NCBI GenBank assembly: GCA_050698755.1
Contig: JBOHCK010000329.1
Span: forward strand, 1 to 6,741
DNA length: 6,741 nt
Direction of reading: 5' to 3'
Source: Palsa-504 sp050698755
Lineage (GTDB): Bacteria; Actinomycetota; Actinomycetes; Streptosporangiales; Streptosporangiaceae
The translations under genes were made by a program, and so were the position numbers. Within the stretch, counting starts at the first letter, position 1. The number at the start of each line of letters is the position of its first letter. The notes beneath the pieces were generated by a model, which was given only the letters and a program-made list of their open reading frames with translations, searched no databases and was not told where the DNA came from. This document shows, piece by piece, positions 1-5,616 of this stretch.

Positions 1-139
1 CAAGGCGCCGCCGCCAACCCAAAGCCGGCCAGCCGCCCGCCCGCTACACCCGCATCGGCATCCCCAGCGCCGCTTCCCCGCCCCCGCCATAAGAATCCTG
101 AGCGCCGTCGAACACCTGGCCGGTACCCCCGACCCTGAC

Positions 140-1171
140 GTGCTCCGCTCGGCCCTGCGCAAGAAGCTGAACCAGGGCGCCTACGCGGGCACGCTCGACC
201 AGGACGAGACCAGAGCCATCGCCTGGATCGGGCGGGCCTCCCGTCCGGTCAGCGCCCTCGAGGACCCCTCAGTCGTCTGCGACGTCCTCGAGGCCCTGGC
301 CCTCAGGCTCGACGGCAAGCCCGCCAGCCCCGAGTACTTCTCCCGCCGCCGCCGGGTCCTGCACAAATGCCTCGGCTACGCCGTCCGCAAGAAACGGCTC
401 ACCTCCAACCCGCTCAGCAAAGCCAACCTGCCCGAAGGCTGGACGGCCCCCGCCAAGCCCGATGACACCCTGGACCCCCGGGCCGTCGGCAGCCCCGAAC
501 TGGTCGCATCCATGCTCACCGCCTGCCGCACGATCAGCAAACGCCAAGGGCCCAGGTTCGTCGCCTTCTACGGGTGCATGTTCTACGCCCTGATGCGGCC
601 CTCCGAAGTCGCCGCGCTCACCAAAGCAGGCTGCCACCTGCCCGAGCAAGGATGGGGGCACCTGACCTTCGCCGACTCCTCACCCGCCGCCGGGAAGGCC
701 TACACCGACGACGGCGCCGTCCACGAGCACCGCGGCCTGAAAGGCCGCACCAAGGGCAGGCCCAACCCCAAAGCCCGCAGGCCCGCCCGCAAGGTCCCGA
801 TCCCCCCGCAGCTCGTGGCCCTGCTGCGCGACCACATCCAGACCTACGGCACCGGCCGCGACGGCCGCCTGTTCCGCTCCGAGCGCGGCAACCCCGTCCA
901 GCCGTCCACCTGGTGGCGGCTATGGCAGAACGTACGAGCCGCGTCCCTCACCCCCGAGCAGCTCGCCACGCCGCTGATGAAACGGCCCTACGACCTGCGG
1001 CACTCCGGGATCACCTGGCGGCTCGACTCCGGCGTGCCCGACGCCCAGGTGGCCGCCTGGGCCGGGCACAGCGTCGAGATGCTCAGGCGCGTCTACGCCG
1101 GCCGGGCCGAAGGGCTCGAAGGCGTATGGATCACCCGCATGGACCAGACCCTGCCCCAGGACAAGCCATGA
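140..1171 (+). CDS. Tyrosine recombinase (integrase), N-terminally incomplete
   Basis: Site-specific recombinase that would integrate and excise a mobile element. The catalytic domain is complete by eye (numbering from GTG 140): box I Arg153 in the ALMRPSE segment, Lys201 as a candidate beta-hairpin lysine, the YDLRH motif at 284-288 giving Arg287 and His288, His310 in AGHS, and the nucleophile Tyr319 in RRVYAG. The first box-II position is Tyr284 instead of the common His, which I recall as normal in this actinobacterial family. Residues 1-115 hold the core-binding segment. Remembered relatives are about 440-460 aa, so roughly 100 N-terminal residues are missing from this 343-aa frame. GTG 140 has no Shine-Dalgarno and is only the first possible start. 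Family-like sequence continues upstream in frame to about position 92, and the frame stays open to the window edge without ATG, GTG or TTG. The gene is thus either 5'-truncated or begins outside the window. It points at the 3' end of the tRNA-Arg gene, as integrases of tRNA-targeting elements do. Confidence 0.85.
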   Translation: MLRSALRKKLNQGAYAGTLDQDETRAIAWIGRASRPVSALEDPSVVCDVLEALALRLDGKPASPEYFSRRRRVLHKCLGYAVRKKRLTSNPLSKANLPEGWTAPAKPDDTLDPRAVGSPELVASMLTACRTISKRQGPRFVAFYGCMFYALMRPSEVAALTKAGCHLPEQGWGHLTFADSSPAAGKAYTDDGAVHEHRGLKGRTKGRPNPKARRPARKVPIPPQLVALLRDHIQTYGTGRDGRLFRSERGNPVQPSTWWRLWQNVRAASLTPEQLATPLMKRPYDLRHSGITWRLDSGVPDAQVAAWAGHSVEMLRRVYAGRAEGLEGVWITRMDQTLPQDKP

Positions 1172-1210
1172 CACCCCGGGGGGCGCCGGGGGGGCAGGAA
1201 CCGTTCCGCA

Positions 1211-1250
1211 GTGGCGGACGGTGGCGAGACGTGACCGAACGTGACAACGG
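1211..1250 (+). repeat. Four degenerate 10-bp direct repeats in exact 10-bp phase
   Basis: Starting at 1211, 1221, 1231 and 1241 the units read GTGGCGGACG, GTGGCGAGAC, GTGACCGAAC and GTGACAACGG, giving a rough consensus GTGRC at the start of each. They lie between the integrase stop and the tRNA 3' end, where arm-type integrase sites or excisionase sites of an att region would lie. The repeat is visible; the binding role is inference. An imperfect hairpin (1201-1209 against 1214-1221) overlaps the first unit. Confidence 0.5.
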
Positions 1251-1299
1251 ACATTTCAACAAACCCACAGGTCAGGCCCCGTTTAGTGCTGCTACAGGA

Positions 1300-1345
1300 T
1301 GGCGCCCCCAGCAGGATTCGAACCTGCGCACACGGCTCCGGAGGC
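1300..1345. other. Probable attachment site / boundary of integrated element
   Basis: Elements of the AICE and phage type recombine at the 3' part of tRNA genes and carry a copy of that part, so the gene is rebuilt after insertion. Here a tyrosine integrase lies 128 bp from the 3' end of a complete tRNA-Arg gene and reads toward it. The identity segment would be the T arm and 3' acceptor half, perhaps reaching the anticodon loop, at about 1300-1345. No second copy is present in the window, so the exact core cannot be set. The element would lie to the left, with its far end outside the window. Confidence 0.5.
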
Positions 1346-1374
1346 CGATGCTCTATCCCCTGAGCTATGGGGGC
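1300..1374 (-). tRNA. tRNA-Arg, anticodon CCG
   Basis: Read on the minus strand, this folds as a full cloverleaf of 75 nt including an encoded CCA. The acceptor stem is GCCCCCA with TGGGGGC, the D stem GCTC/GAGC with an 8-nt loop, and the T stem GCAGG/CCTGC with loop TTCGAAT. The anticodon loop is CTCCGGA, so the anticodon is CCG and it reads the Arg codon CGG. The anticodon stem (TCGGC/GCCGT) has one U-U mismatch at its outer pair, and the variable loop is 4 nt. The 3' end faces the integrase. The response regulator gene is divergent on the other side, about 100 bp away. Confidence 0.97.
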
Positions 1375-1404
1375 TGCGCGACGTGGGAAAGGCTACCAGC
1401 CAGC

Positions 1405-1435
1405 AACCGTTACCGGGACACGCGGCGGGTACACT
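1405..1435 (+). promoter_or_regulatory. Possible promoter of the response regulator-thrC operon
   Basis: The 108-bp gap between the tRNA 5' end and the TTG start of the response regulator must hold the operon promoter if the tRNA border is the upstream limit. TACACT at 1430-1435 fits the actinobacterial sigma-70-like -10 pattern TANNNT. No good TTGAC-like -35 is seen at 16-18 bp; CCGTTA and ACCGTT are weak. This is a tentative call. Confidence 0.25.
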
Positions 1436-1472
1436 GCGCAATCACAAGGCAAGACGCTACCCTCACGCGAGT

Positions 1473-1480
1473 GGAGCAGG
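1473..1480 (+). promoter_or_regulatory. Shine-Dalgarno deciding the TTG start of the response regulator
   Basis: GGAGCAGG stands here, with GGAG ending 6 nt before TTG 1483. The alternative GTG 1471 overlaps this motif and has no purine-rich site of its own, so the motif favours TTG 1483. Confidence 0.5.
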
Positions 1481-1482
1481 GA

Positions 1483-1851
1483 TTGAGACGGGTGCTCGTC
1501 GTTGACGACGACGAGGTGATCAGGCAGCTGATCGCGGTCAACCTCCAGCTCGAGGGGTTCGACGTGTCGATGGCGGTTGACGGGCAGGACTGCCTCGACA
1601 AAGTGGGGGACATCGATCCGGACGTCATCACGCTGGACGTGATGATGCCGCGGCTGGACGGCTGGGAGACGGCGATCCAGCTGCGCAGTTCGCCGGACAC
1701 CGCACATATCAAGGTGGTGCTGATCTCCGCGCGCGCCCAGGAGGACGACAAGGCCAGGGGCAGCCGGGTGGGCGCGGACGCCTACCTGACCAAGCCCTTT
1801 GACCCGAACGAGATGATCCGCGTCGTCCGCGAGCTCGCCGGCGCCAGCTAG
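1483..1851 (+). CDS. Stand-alone receiver-domain response regulator
   Basis: A 122-aa protein made up of a single CheY-like receiver domain with no DNA-binding or enzymatic output domain. The acidic pocket is Asp8-Asp9 in VVDDDEV, the phospho-acceptor is Asp52 in TLDVMMPRLDG, the switch Ser is Ser82 in VLISARA, and the conserved Lys is Lys104 in YLTKPFDP, so phosphorylation should be possible. It probably passes a signal by protein contact, since no output domain and no histidine kinase gene are in the window. TTG 1483 is chosen because of the GGAG site 6 nt upstream and because remembered relatives begin with (T)RVLVVDDDEV. GTG 1471 would give 126 aa. Its stop codon directly abuts the nrtL start, suggesting coupled translation and co-transcription with the amino acid genes. 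Its partner and target are unknown. Confidence 0.9.
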   Translation: MRRVLVVDDDEVIRQLIAVNLQLEGFDVSMAVDGQDCLDKVGDIDPDVITLDVMMPRLDGWETAIQLRSSPDTAHIKVVLISARAQEDDKARGSRVGADAYLTKPFDPNEMIRVVRELAGAS

Positions 1852-2844
1852 GTGATCACCGCCTGGCTGCGGCGGGCCATCCTCGCCGCGGCCGGTACCG
1901 ACGAGGAGGATCCGCTGCTCCGCCCGGGCGGGGAACCGGGCCGCTACGCCTCCAGCCTGCCGTTCCGCCTAGCCGGGCCCGGCCAGGACCCGCGCGATAT
2001 CGCCAAGGCCCTAGCCGCCAGGCTCATAAACGAGCCAGACATCGCGACCGCCGCGGTCACCGGCCCCGGCTACCTCACGGTCACGGTCACCCACGACGCG
2101 CTGGCCGGCCTCGCCGTCCGCGTGGCCGAGGCAGGCGAGGCGTGCGCGGCCAGTGACGCCCTGCGCGGCCGCACCGTGCCCGCGCCGCCCGCCGCCGACC
2201 TGGCCGCCGCACCGGACGGGCCGCAGGCGCAGGCGGCCCTCGCCGCCGAGCTGACCGCCCGCCTGGCCGCCGCCGCTGGCGCCACACCTATCTTTTCTCC
2301 CGAACGAACATTGGTTCCCCTCCCGGTCCCCCTTCCTCCGCCCGAAACCGGAGCGGAAACGCTCACCGGCGCTATCCAGTACGCGGGCTACGATCCCGTG
2401 CGCTTCGCGCTCGCGCGCACGCCCCCCGGCGGGGCGTTCCCTGAGGCGGCGACCCTCGCCCGGCATATGCTGACCAATCCCGCCTATGCTGTTCGGTACG
2501 CGCATGCCGCCGCTGCCGCCGTGCTGCGCTGGGCTGCCATGCTGGGCACACGGCCAGCGGAGTTCCAGCCGCGCCTGCTCACCCGACCAGAGGAGCTGGC
2601 GCTGCTCGACGCGCTGTCCTGGCTCCCGGAACGGGTAGCCATGGCCGCGCGCCGCGGCCGCCCCGACGAGTTTGCCGGGTACCTGGAGGAACTGGCCGAG
2701 CGGACGCTTGACACGATGAGCACCTCTGGCTTTACGAACGTATCCGCTATCAGCAGCGAAAGGCTGTGGCTGGCCGCCGCGGCGCGGACCGGCCTGGCCG
2801 CCAGTCTGGGGCTGCTCGGGATCGGCGCGCCCGAGCGCCTGTAG
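1852..2844 (+). CDS. nrtL: ArgS-related anticodon-binding protein NrtL
   Basis: A 330-aa protein that looks like an arginyl-tRNA synthetase with the catalytic core removed. Residues about 30-95 resemble the ArgS N-terminal domain, including the GPGYLTVTVT segment that corresponds to GPGFINI-type sequence in ArgS. Residues about 100-168 are an Ala/Pro-rich linker in place of the Rossmann catalytic domain; no HIGH or KMSK motif is seen. Residues about 170-330 match the ArgS helical anticodon-binding (DALR) region: DPVRFALA, NPAYAVRYAHA and the terminal LGLLGIGAPERL, which parallels LGLLGISAPERM-type ends. It should not aminoacylate; tRNA-Arg binding is possible but is inference. GTG 1852 follows the preceding stop with no gap and no clear Shine-Dalgarno, so translational coupling is likely. 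The linker at 2287-2325 is locally richer in A/T than its surroundings. I recall this protein family beside lysA in other actinomycetes. Confidence 0.8.
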   Translation: MITAWLRRAILAAAGTDEEDPLLRPGGEPGRYASSLPFRLAGPGQDPRDIAKALAARLINEPDIATAAVTGPGYLTVTVTHDALAGLAVRVAEAGEACAASDALRGRTVPAPPAADLAAAPDGPQAQAALAAELTARLAAAAGATPIFSPERTLVPLPVPLPPPETGAETLTGAIQYAGYDPVRFALARTPPGGAFPEAATLARHMLTNPAYAVRYAHAAAAAVLRWAAMLGTRPAEFQPRLLTRPEELALLDALSWLPERVAMAARRGRPDEFAGYLEELAERTLDTMSTSGFTNVSAISSERLWLAAAARTGLAASLGLLGIGAPERL

Positions 2845-2863
2845 GGATCGAAAGGGGGACCGC

Positions 2864-4321
2864 ATGAGCCGTGTCGCGCACCCGGCCGGGCCACGCCACG
2901 GTGACGTGCTGCCCGCCGATCACCCGCCCGCGCCGCCCGCTGACCTGAACGCGCTGCATCCCGGCATCTGGCCGCGCAGCGCCCGGCGTTCCGGCGGCGT
3001 GCTCACCATCGGCGGAAAGGACGTGCGGGACCTGGCGGCCGAGTTCGGCACGCCGCTCTACGTGTGCGACGAGGCGGACGTGCGGTCGCGGTGCCGTGAA
3101 TACCTGGAGGCGTTCGGGCCGCAGGCGCGCGTGTTCTACGCGGCCAAGGCCTTCTGCTCCCGCGCAATGCTGCGCTGGGTGACGTCCGAGGGGCTGGGCA
3201 TCGACGTCTGCACCGGCGGCGAGCTCGAGATCGCGCTGGCCGCGGGCGTGCCGCCCGAGCAGATCGCGCTGCACGGCAACAACAAGACCCTCGGCGAGCT
3301 CGAGCGGGCCGTCGCGGCCGGGGTCGGTCACATCGTGACGGACTCGTTCGGCGAGATCGCGCGCCTGGCCTACCTCACCGGCAGTGCTGACCCGGGGGGG
3401 ACGACCCCCCCCAAACCCCCCCCGAGCCTGGGGGGGAACCTTCCCCCCCAGGCCCCCGCGGCCCGGCCGAAGGTCCTCGTCCGGGTCACCACCGGGGTCG
3501 AGGCGCACACGCACGAGTTCATGGCCACGGCGCACGACGACCAGAAGTTCGGCTTCTCGCTGGCCTCGGGTGCCGCCGACGAGGCGGTGCGGCGGGTGCT
3601 GGCCTGCCCGGGCCTGGAGTTCGCCGGGCTGCACTCGCACATCGGCTCGCAGATCTTCGACACCGCCGGGTTCGAGGTGGCGGCGCACCGCGTGCTCGAC
3701 CTGGCGGTCAGGATCCGCGACGAGCACGGCATCGAGATCACCGAGCTCGACCTGGGCGGCGGGTTCGGCATCGCCTACACCGAGGAGGACGACGCGCCCG
3801 AGGTCGTGAAGCTGGCCCACAGCCTGCGCCAGATCGTGGACTGGCAGTGCCAGGCCGCCGGGCTGCCCGTACCGCGGCTGACCGTCGAGCCCGGCCGCGG
3901 CATCGTGGGGCCCTCGATGGTGACGCTGTACTCGGTGGGCACCATCAAGGACGTGGACGGCCTGCGCACCTACGTCAGCGTGGACGGCGGGATGAGCGAC
4001 AACATCAGGACCGCGCTCTACGACGCGGAGTACGTGTGCGCGCTGGCTTCGCGCGCGTCGTCCGCTCCGCCGATGCTGTCCCGGGTGGTGGGCAGGCACT
4101 GCGAGAGCGGCGACATCGTGGTGCGGCACGCGTACCTGCCGTCCGACCTGGCCCCGGGCGACCTGCTGGCCGTCCCGGCCACTGGGGCCTACTGCCGGTC
4201 CCTGGCCAGCAATTACAATCACGTGCTGCGCCCTGCCGTGGTCGCGGTCGGCGACGGCGAGGCGCACATCATCGTCCGCCGCGAGACGATGGACGACCTG
4301 CTCAGCCTGGATGTCGGATGA
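2864..4321 (+). CDS. lysA: Diaminopimelate decarboxylase with in-frame Pro/Gly-rich insertion
   Basis: A PLP enzyme that decarboxylates meso-diaminopimelate to L-lysine, the last step of lysine synthesis, in the cytoplasm. It has the fold-type III alanine-racemase-like barrel and a C-terminal beta domain. PLP lysine Lys95 lies in FYAAKAF. HSHIGSQ is at 257-263, the glycine loop GGG at 298-300, EPGR at 342-345, catalytic CESGD at 413-417 and GAY at 441-443. The protein is 485 aa against about 463 aa that I recall for Streptomyces LysA. The surplus is a Pro/Gly-rich stretch at about residues 175-200, between a barrel helix (EIARLAYL) and the next strand (KVLVRVTTGVEAHTHEF), encoded by a G/C-run palindromic repeat. 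ATG 2864 has a strong AAAGGGGGA site 5 nt upstream. It lies 19 nt after nrtL, and its stop overlaps the hom start by 4 nt. All active-site motifs are present, so it is probably functional. Confidence 0.96.
   Translation: MSRVAHPAGPRHGDVLPADHPPAPPADLNALHPGIWPRSARRSGGVLTIGGKDVRDLAAEFGTPLYVCDEADVRSRCREYLEAFGPQARVFYAAKAFCSRAMLRWVTSEGLGIDVCTGGELEIALAAGVPPEQIALHGNNKTLGELERAVAAGVGHIVTDSFGEIARLAYLTGSADPGGTTPPKPPPSLGGNLPPQAPAARPKVLVRVTTGVEAHTHEFMATAHDDQKFGFSLASGAADEAVRRVLACPGLEFAGLHSHIGSQIFDTAGFEVAAHRVLDLAVRIRDEHGIEITELDLGGGFGIAYTEEDDAPEVVKLAHSLRQIVDWQCQAAGLPVPRLTVEPGRGIVGPSMVTLYSVGTIKDVDGLRTYVSVDGGMSDNIRTALYDAEYVCALASRASSAPPMLSRVVGRHCESGDIVVRHAYLPSDLAPGDLLAVPATGAYCRSLASNYNHVLRPAVVAVGDGEAHIIVRRETMDDLLSLDVG
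3391..3458 (+). repeat. G/C-run palindromic element inside lysA (copy 1)
   Basis: G7 and C8 runs flank ACGA at 3394-3412. A second perfect inverted repeat spans 3426-3453, a 13-bp stem with G7/C7 arms and a central AACCTT whose AA and TT pair around a CC loop. The block translates as a Pro/Gly-rich loop that LysA relatives lack. Its left half matches the reverse complement of the thrC copy with a one-base indel. Confidence 0.8.
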
Positions 4322-5616
4322 CCGGAACCCGCCCGACCCTTAAGGTGGCCCTGCTCGGCTGTGGGGTCGTCGGGACGCAGGTGGCCCGGCTGCTCGCCGA
4401 ACAAGCCGATGACCTGGCCCTGCGCGTGGGCGCCCGACTCGAGCTGGCCGGGATCGCGGTGCGGAGGGTCGGACACCGCCGGGCCGAGGGAATCGACCGG
4501 GACCTGCTTACCGCGGACGCCCATGCCCTGGTGAGCCGGCCGGACATCGACATCGTGGTCGAGGTGATCGGCGGGATCGAGCCGGCCAGGTCACTCATGC
4601 TGGCCGCGCTCAAGAGCGGGCGGCCGGTGGTCACCGCGAACAAGGCCCTGCTCGCCGAGAACGGCGCGGAGATCTACGGCGCGGCCCGCGAGTACGGCGC
4701 CGACCTGTACTACGAGGCCTCCGTGGCGGGCGCCATCCCGCTGCTGCGCCCGCTGCGGGAGTCGCTGGCCGGGGACACCGTGCGCCGCGTGCTCGGCATC
4801 GTGAACGGCACGACCAACTTCATCCTGGACCGGATGGACTCCTCGGGCGCAGGGTTCACCGAATCGCTGGAGGAGGCCCAGGCGCTCGGCTACGCCGAGG
4901 CCGACCCGACCGCGGACGTGGAGGGGTTCGACGCGGCCGCGAAAGCGGCGATCCTGGCCAGCCTGGCCTTCCACACGCCGGTGACCGCGGCCGACGTGCA
5001 CCGTGAGGGCATCACCGAGGTCACCGCCGCTGACATCGGCAGCGCCCGGGCGCTCGGCCGGGTCGTCAAGCTGCTGGCCATCTGCGAGCGCTGCGACGGC
5101 GGCGTCTCCGTCCGGGTGCACCCCGCGATGATCCCGCGCTCGCATCCGCTCGCCGCCGTCAGCGAGGCGTACAACGCGGTGTTCGTGGAGGCCTCCTCGG
5201 CCGGGCGGCTGATGTTCTACGGTGCGGGCGCCGGCGGCATCCCGACCGCGAGCGCCGTTCTCGGCGACATCGTCGCCGTGGCCAGGAACCGCCTGGCCGG
5301 GACCCGCGGCCCGGACGCGTCGACCTACGCGGGGCTGCCGGTCATGCCCATGGGGGAGACGCTCACCCGGTATCACGTCGCGCTCGACGTCGACGACCGG
5401 CCCGGCGTCCTGGCCCCGGTCGCCGGGGTGTACGCGCACCACGACGTCTCGATCGAAACGGTGCGCCAGACCAGCAGGGGAGAGGAGGCGCAGCTCGTGA
5501 TCGTGACCCACACGGCCACGGACGCGGCCCTTGCCGCGACCGTCCGCGACCTGGAGGCCCTCCCCATCGTCCGCGCGGTCGCCAGCGTCATGCGCGTGGA
5601 GGGGGAAGAGGAGTGA
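4318..5616 (+). CDS. hom: Homoserine dehydrogenase
   Basis: Reduces L-aspartate 4-semialdehyde to L-homoserine with NAD(P)H, the branch point toward threonine and methionine. The 432-aa protein shows the dinucleotide-binding GCGVVG at 14-19, VEVIGG at 82-86, TANKALL around Lys109, NGTTNFIL at 163-170, and the dehydrogenase signature GYAEADPTADVEGFDAAAK at 191-209 with the expected Asp200 and Lys209. A C-terminal ACT domain starts at about 352 (YHVALDVDDRPGVLAPVAGVY), the usual site of threonine feedback control in long actinobacterial homoserine dehydrogenases. ATG 4318 overlaps the lysA TGA as ATGA and has no strong Shine-Dalgarno of its own, so it is probably translationally coupled to lysA. 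The length is normal and no insertion is seen. Its stop overlaps the thrC start as GTGA. Confidence 0.97.
   Translation: MTGTRPTLKVALLGCGVVGTQVARLLAEQADDLALRVGARLELAGIAVRRVGHRRAEGIDRDLLTADAHALVSRPDIDIVVEVIGGIEPARSLMLAALKSGRPVVTANKALLAENGAEIYGAAREYGADLYYEASVAGAIPLLRPLRESLAGDTVRRVLGIVNGTTNFILDRMDSSGAGFTESLEEAQALGYAEADPTADVEGFDAAAKAAILASLAFHTPVTAADVHREGITEVTAADIGSARALGRVVKLLAICERCDGGVSVRVHPAMIPRSHPLAAVSEAYNAVFVEASSAGRLMFYGAGAGGIPTASAVLGDIVAVARNRLAGTRGPDASTYAGLPVMPMGETLTRYHVALDVDDRPGVLAPVAGVYAHHDVSIETVRQTSRGEEAQLVIVTHTATDAALAATVRDLEALPIVRAVASVMRVEGEEE

Noticed and set aside
1..90. Small minus-strand frame starting at the CAT at 88-90
   Set aside because: It is about 30 codons to the window edge, has no family resemblance and lies in low-complexity CCG-rich DNA.
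1151..1197. Possible intrinsic terminator after the integrase (CTGCCCC at 1151-1157 pairing with GGGGCAG at 1191-1197)
   Set aside because: The 33-nt loop is long, competing G/C-run pairings exist and there is no following T tract.
1211..1250. CRISPR-like array
   Set aside because: The units are 10 bp, contiguous and degenerate, with no spacers.
1375..1400. Minus-strand TAGCCT before the tRNA-Arg as a -10 box
   Set aside because: It fits TANNNT and lies at a reasonable distance from the tRNA 5' end, but no -35-like hexamer is seen at 16-18 bp, so it is not listed.
574..1482. Long plus-strand frame running from inside the integrase gene into the response regulator
   Set aside because: Its first part is an out-of-frame, Arg/Pro-rich shadow of the integrase and it reads through antisense tRNA sequence. 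Only the part from 1483 has receiver-domain motifs.
3391..3458. Rho-independent terminator or attenuator inside lysA
   Set aside because: The hairpin is strong, but the frame stays open through it, there is no T tract, and hom and thrC follow with overlapping starts.
2750..4267. 505-residue minus-strand open frame opposite lysA
   Set aside because: The sequence is of the Arg/Gly/Val/His-rich type seen in GC-rich antisense frames, has no recognisable motif and lies entirely opposite well-identified genes.
4591..5511. 306-residue minus-strand open frame opposite hom
   Set aside because: Another high-GC antisense shadow; the plus strand has a complete homoserine dehydrogenase with conserved motifs.
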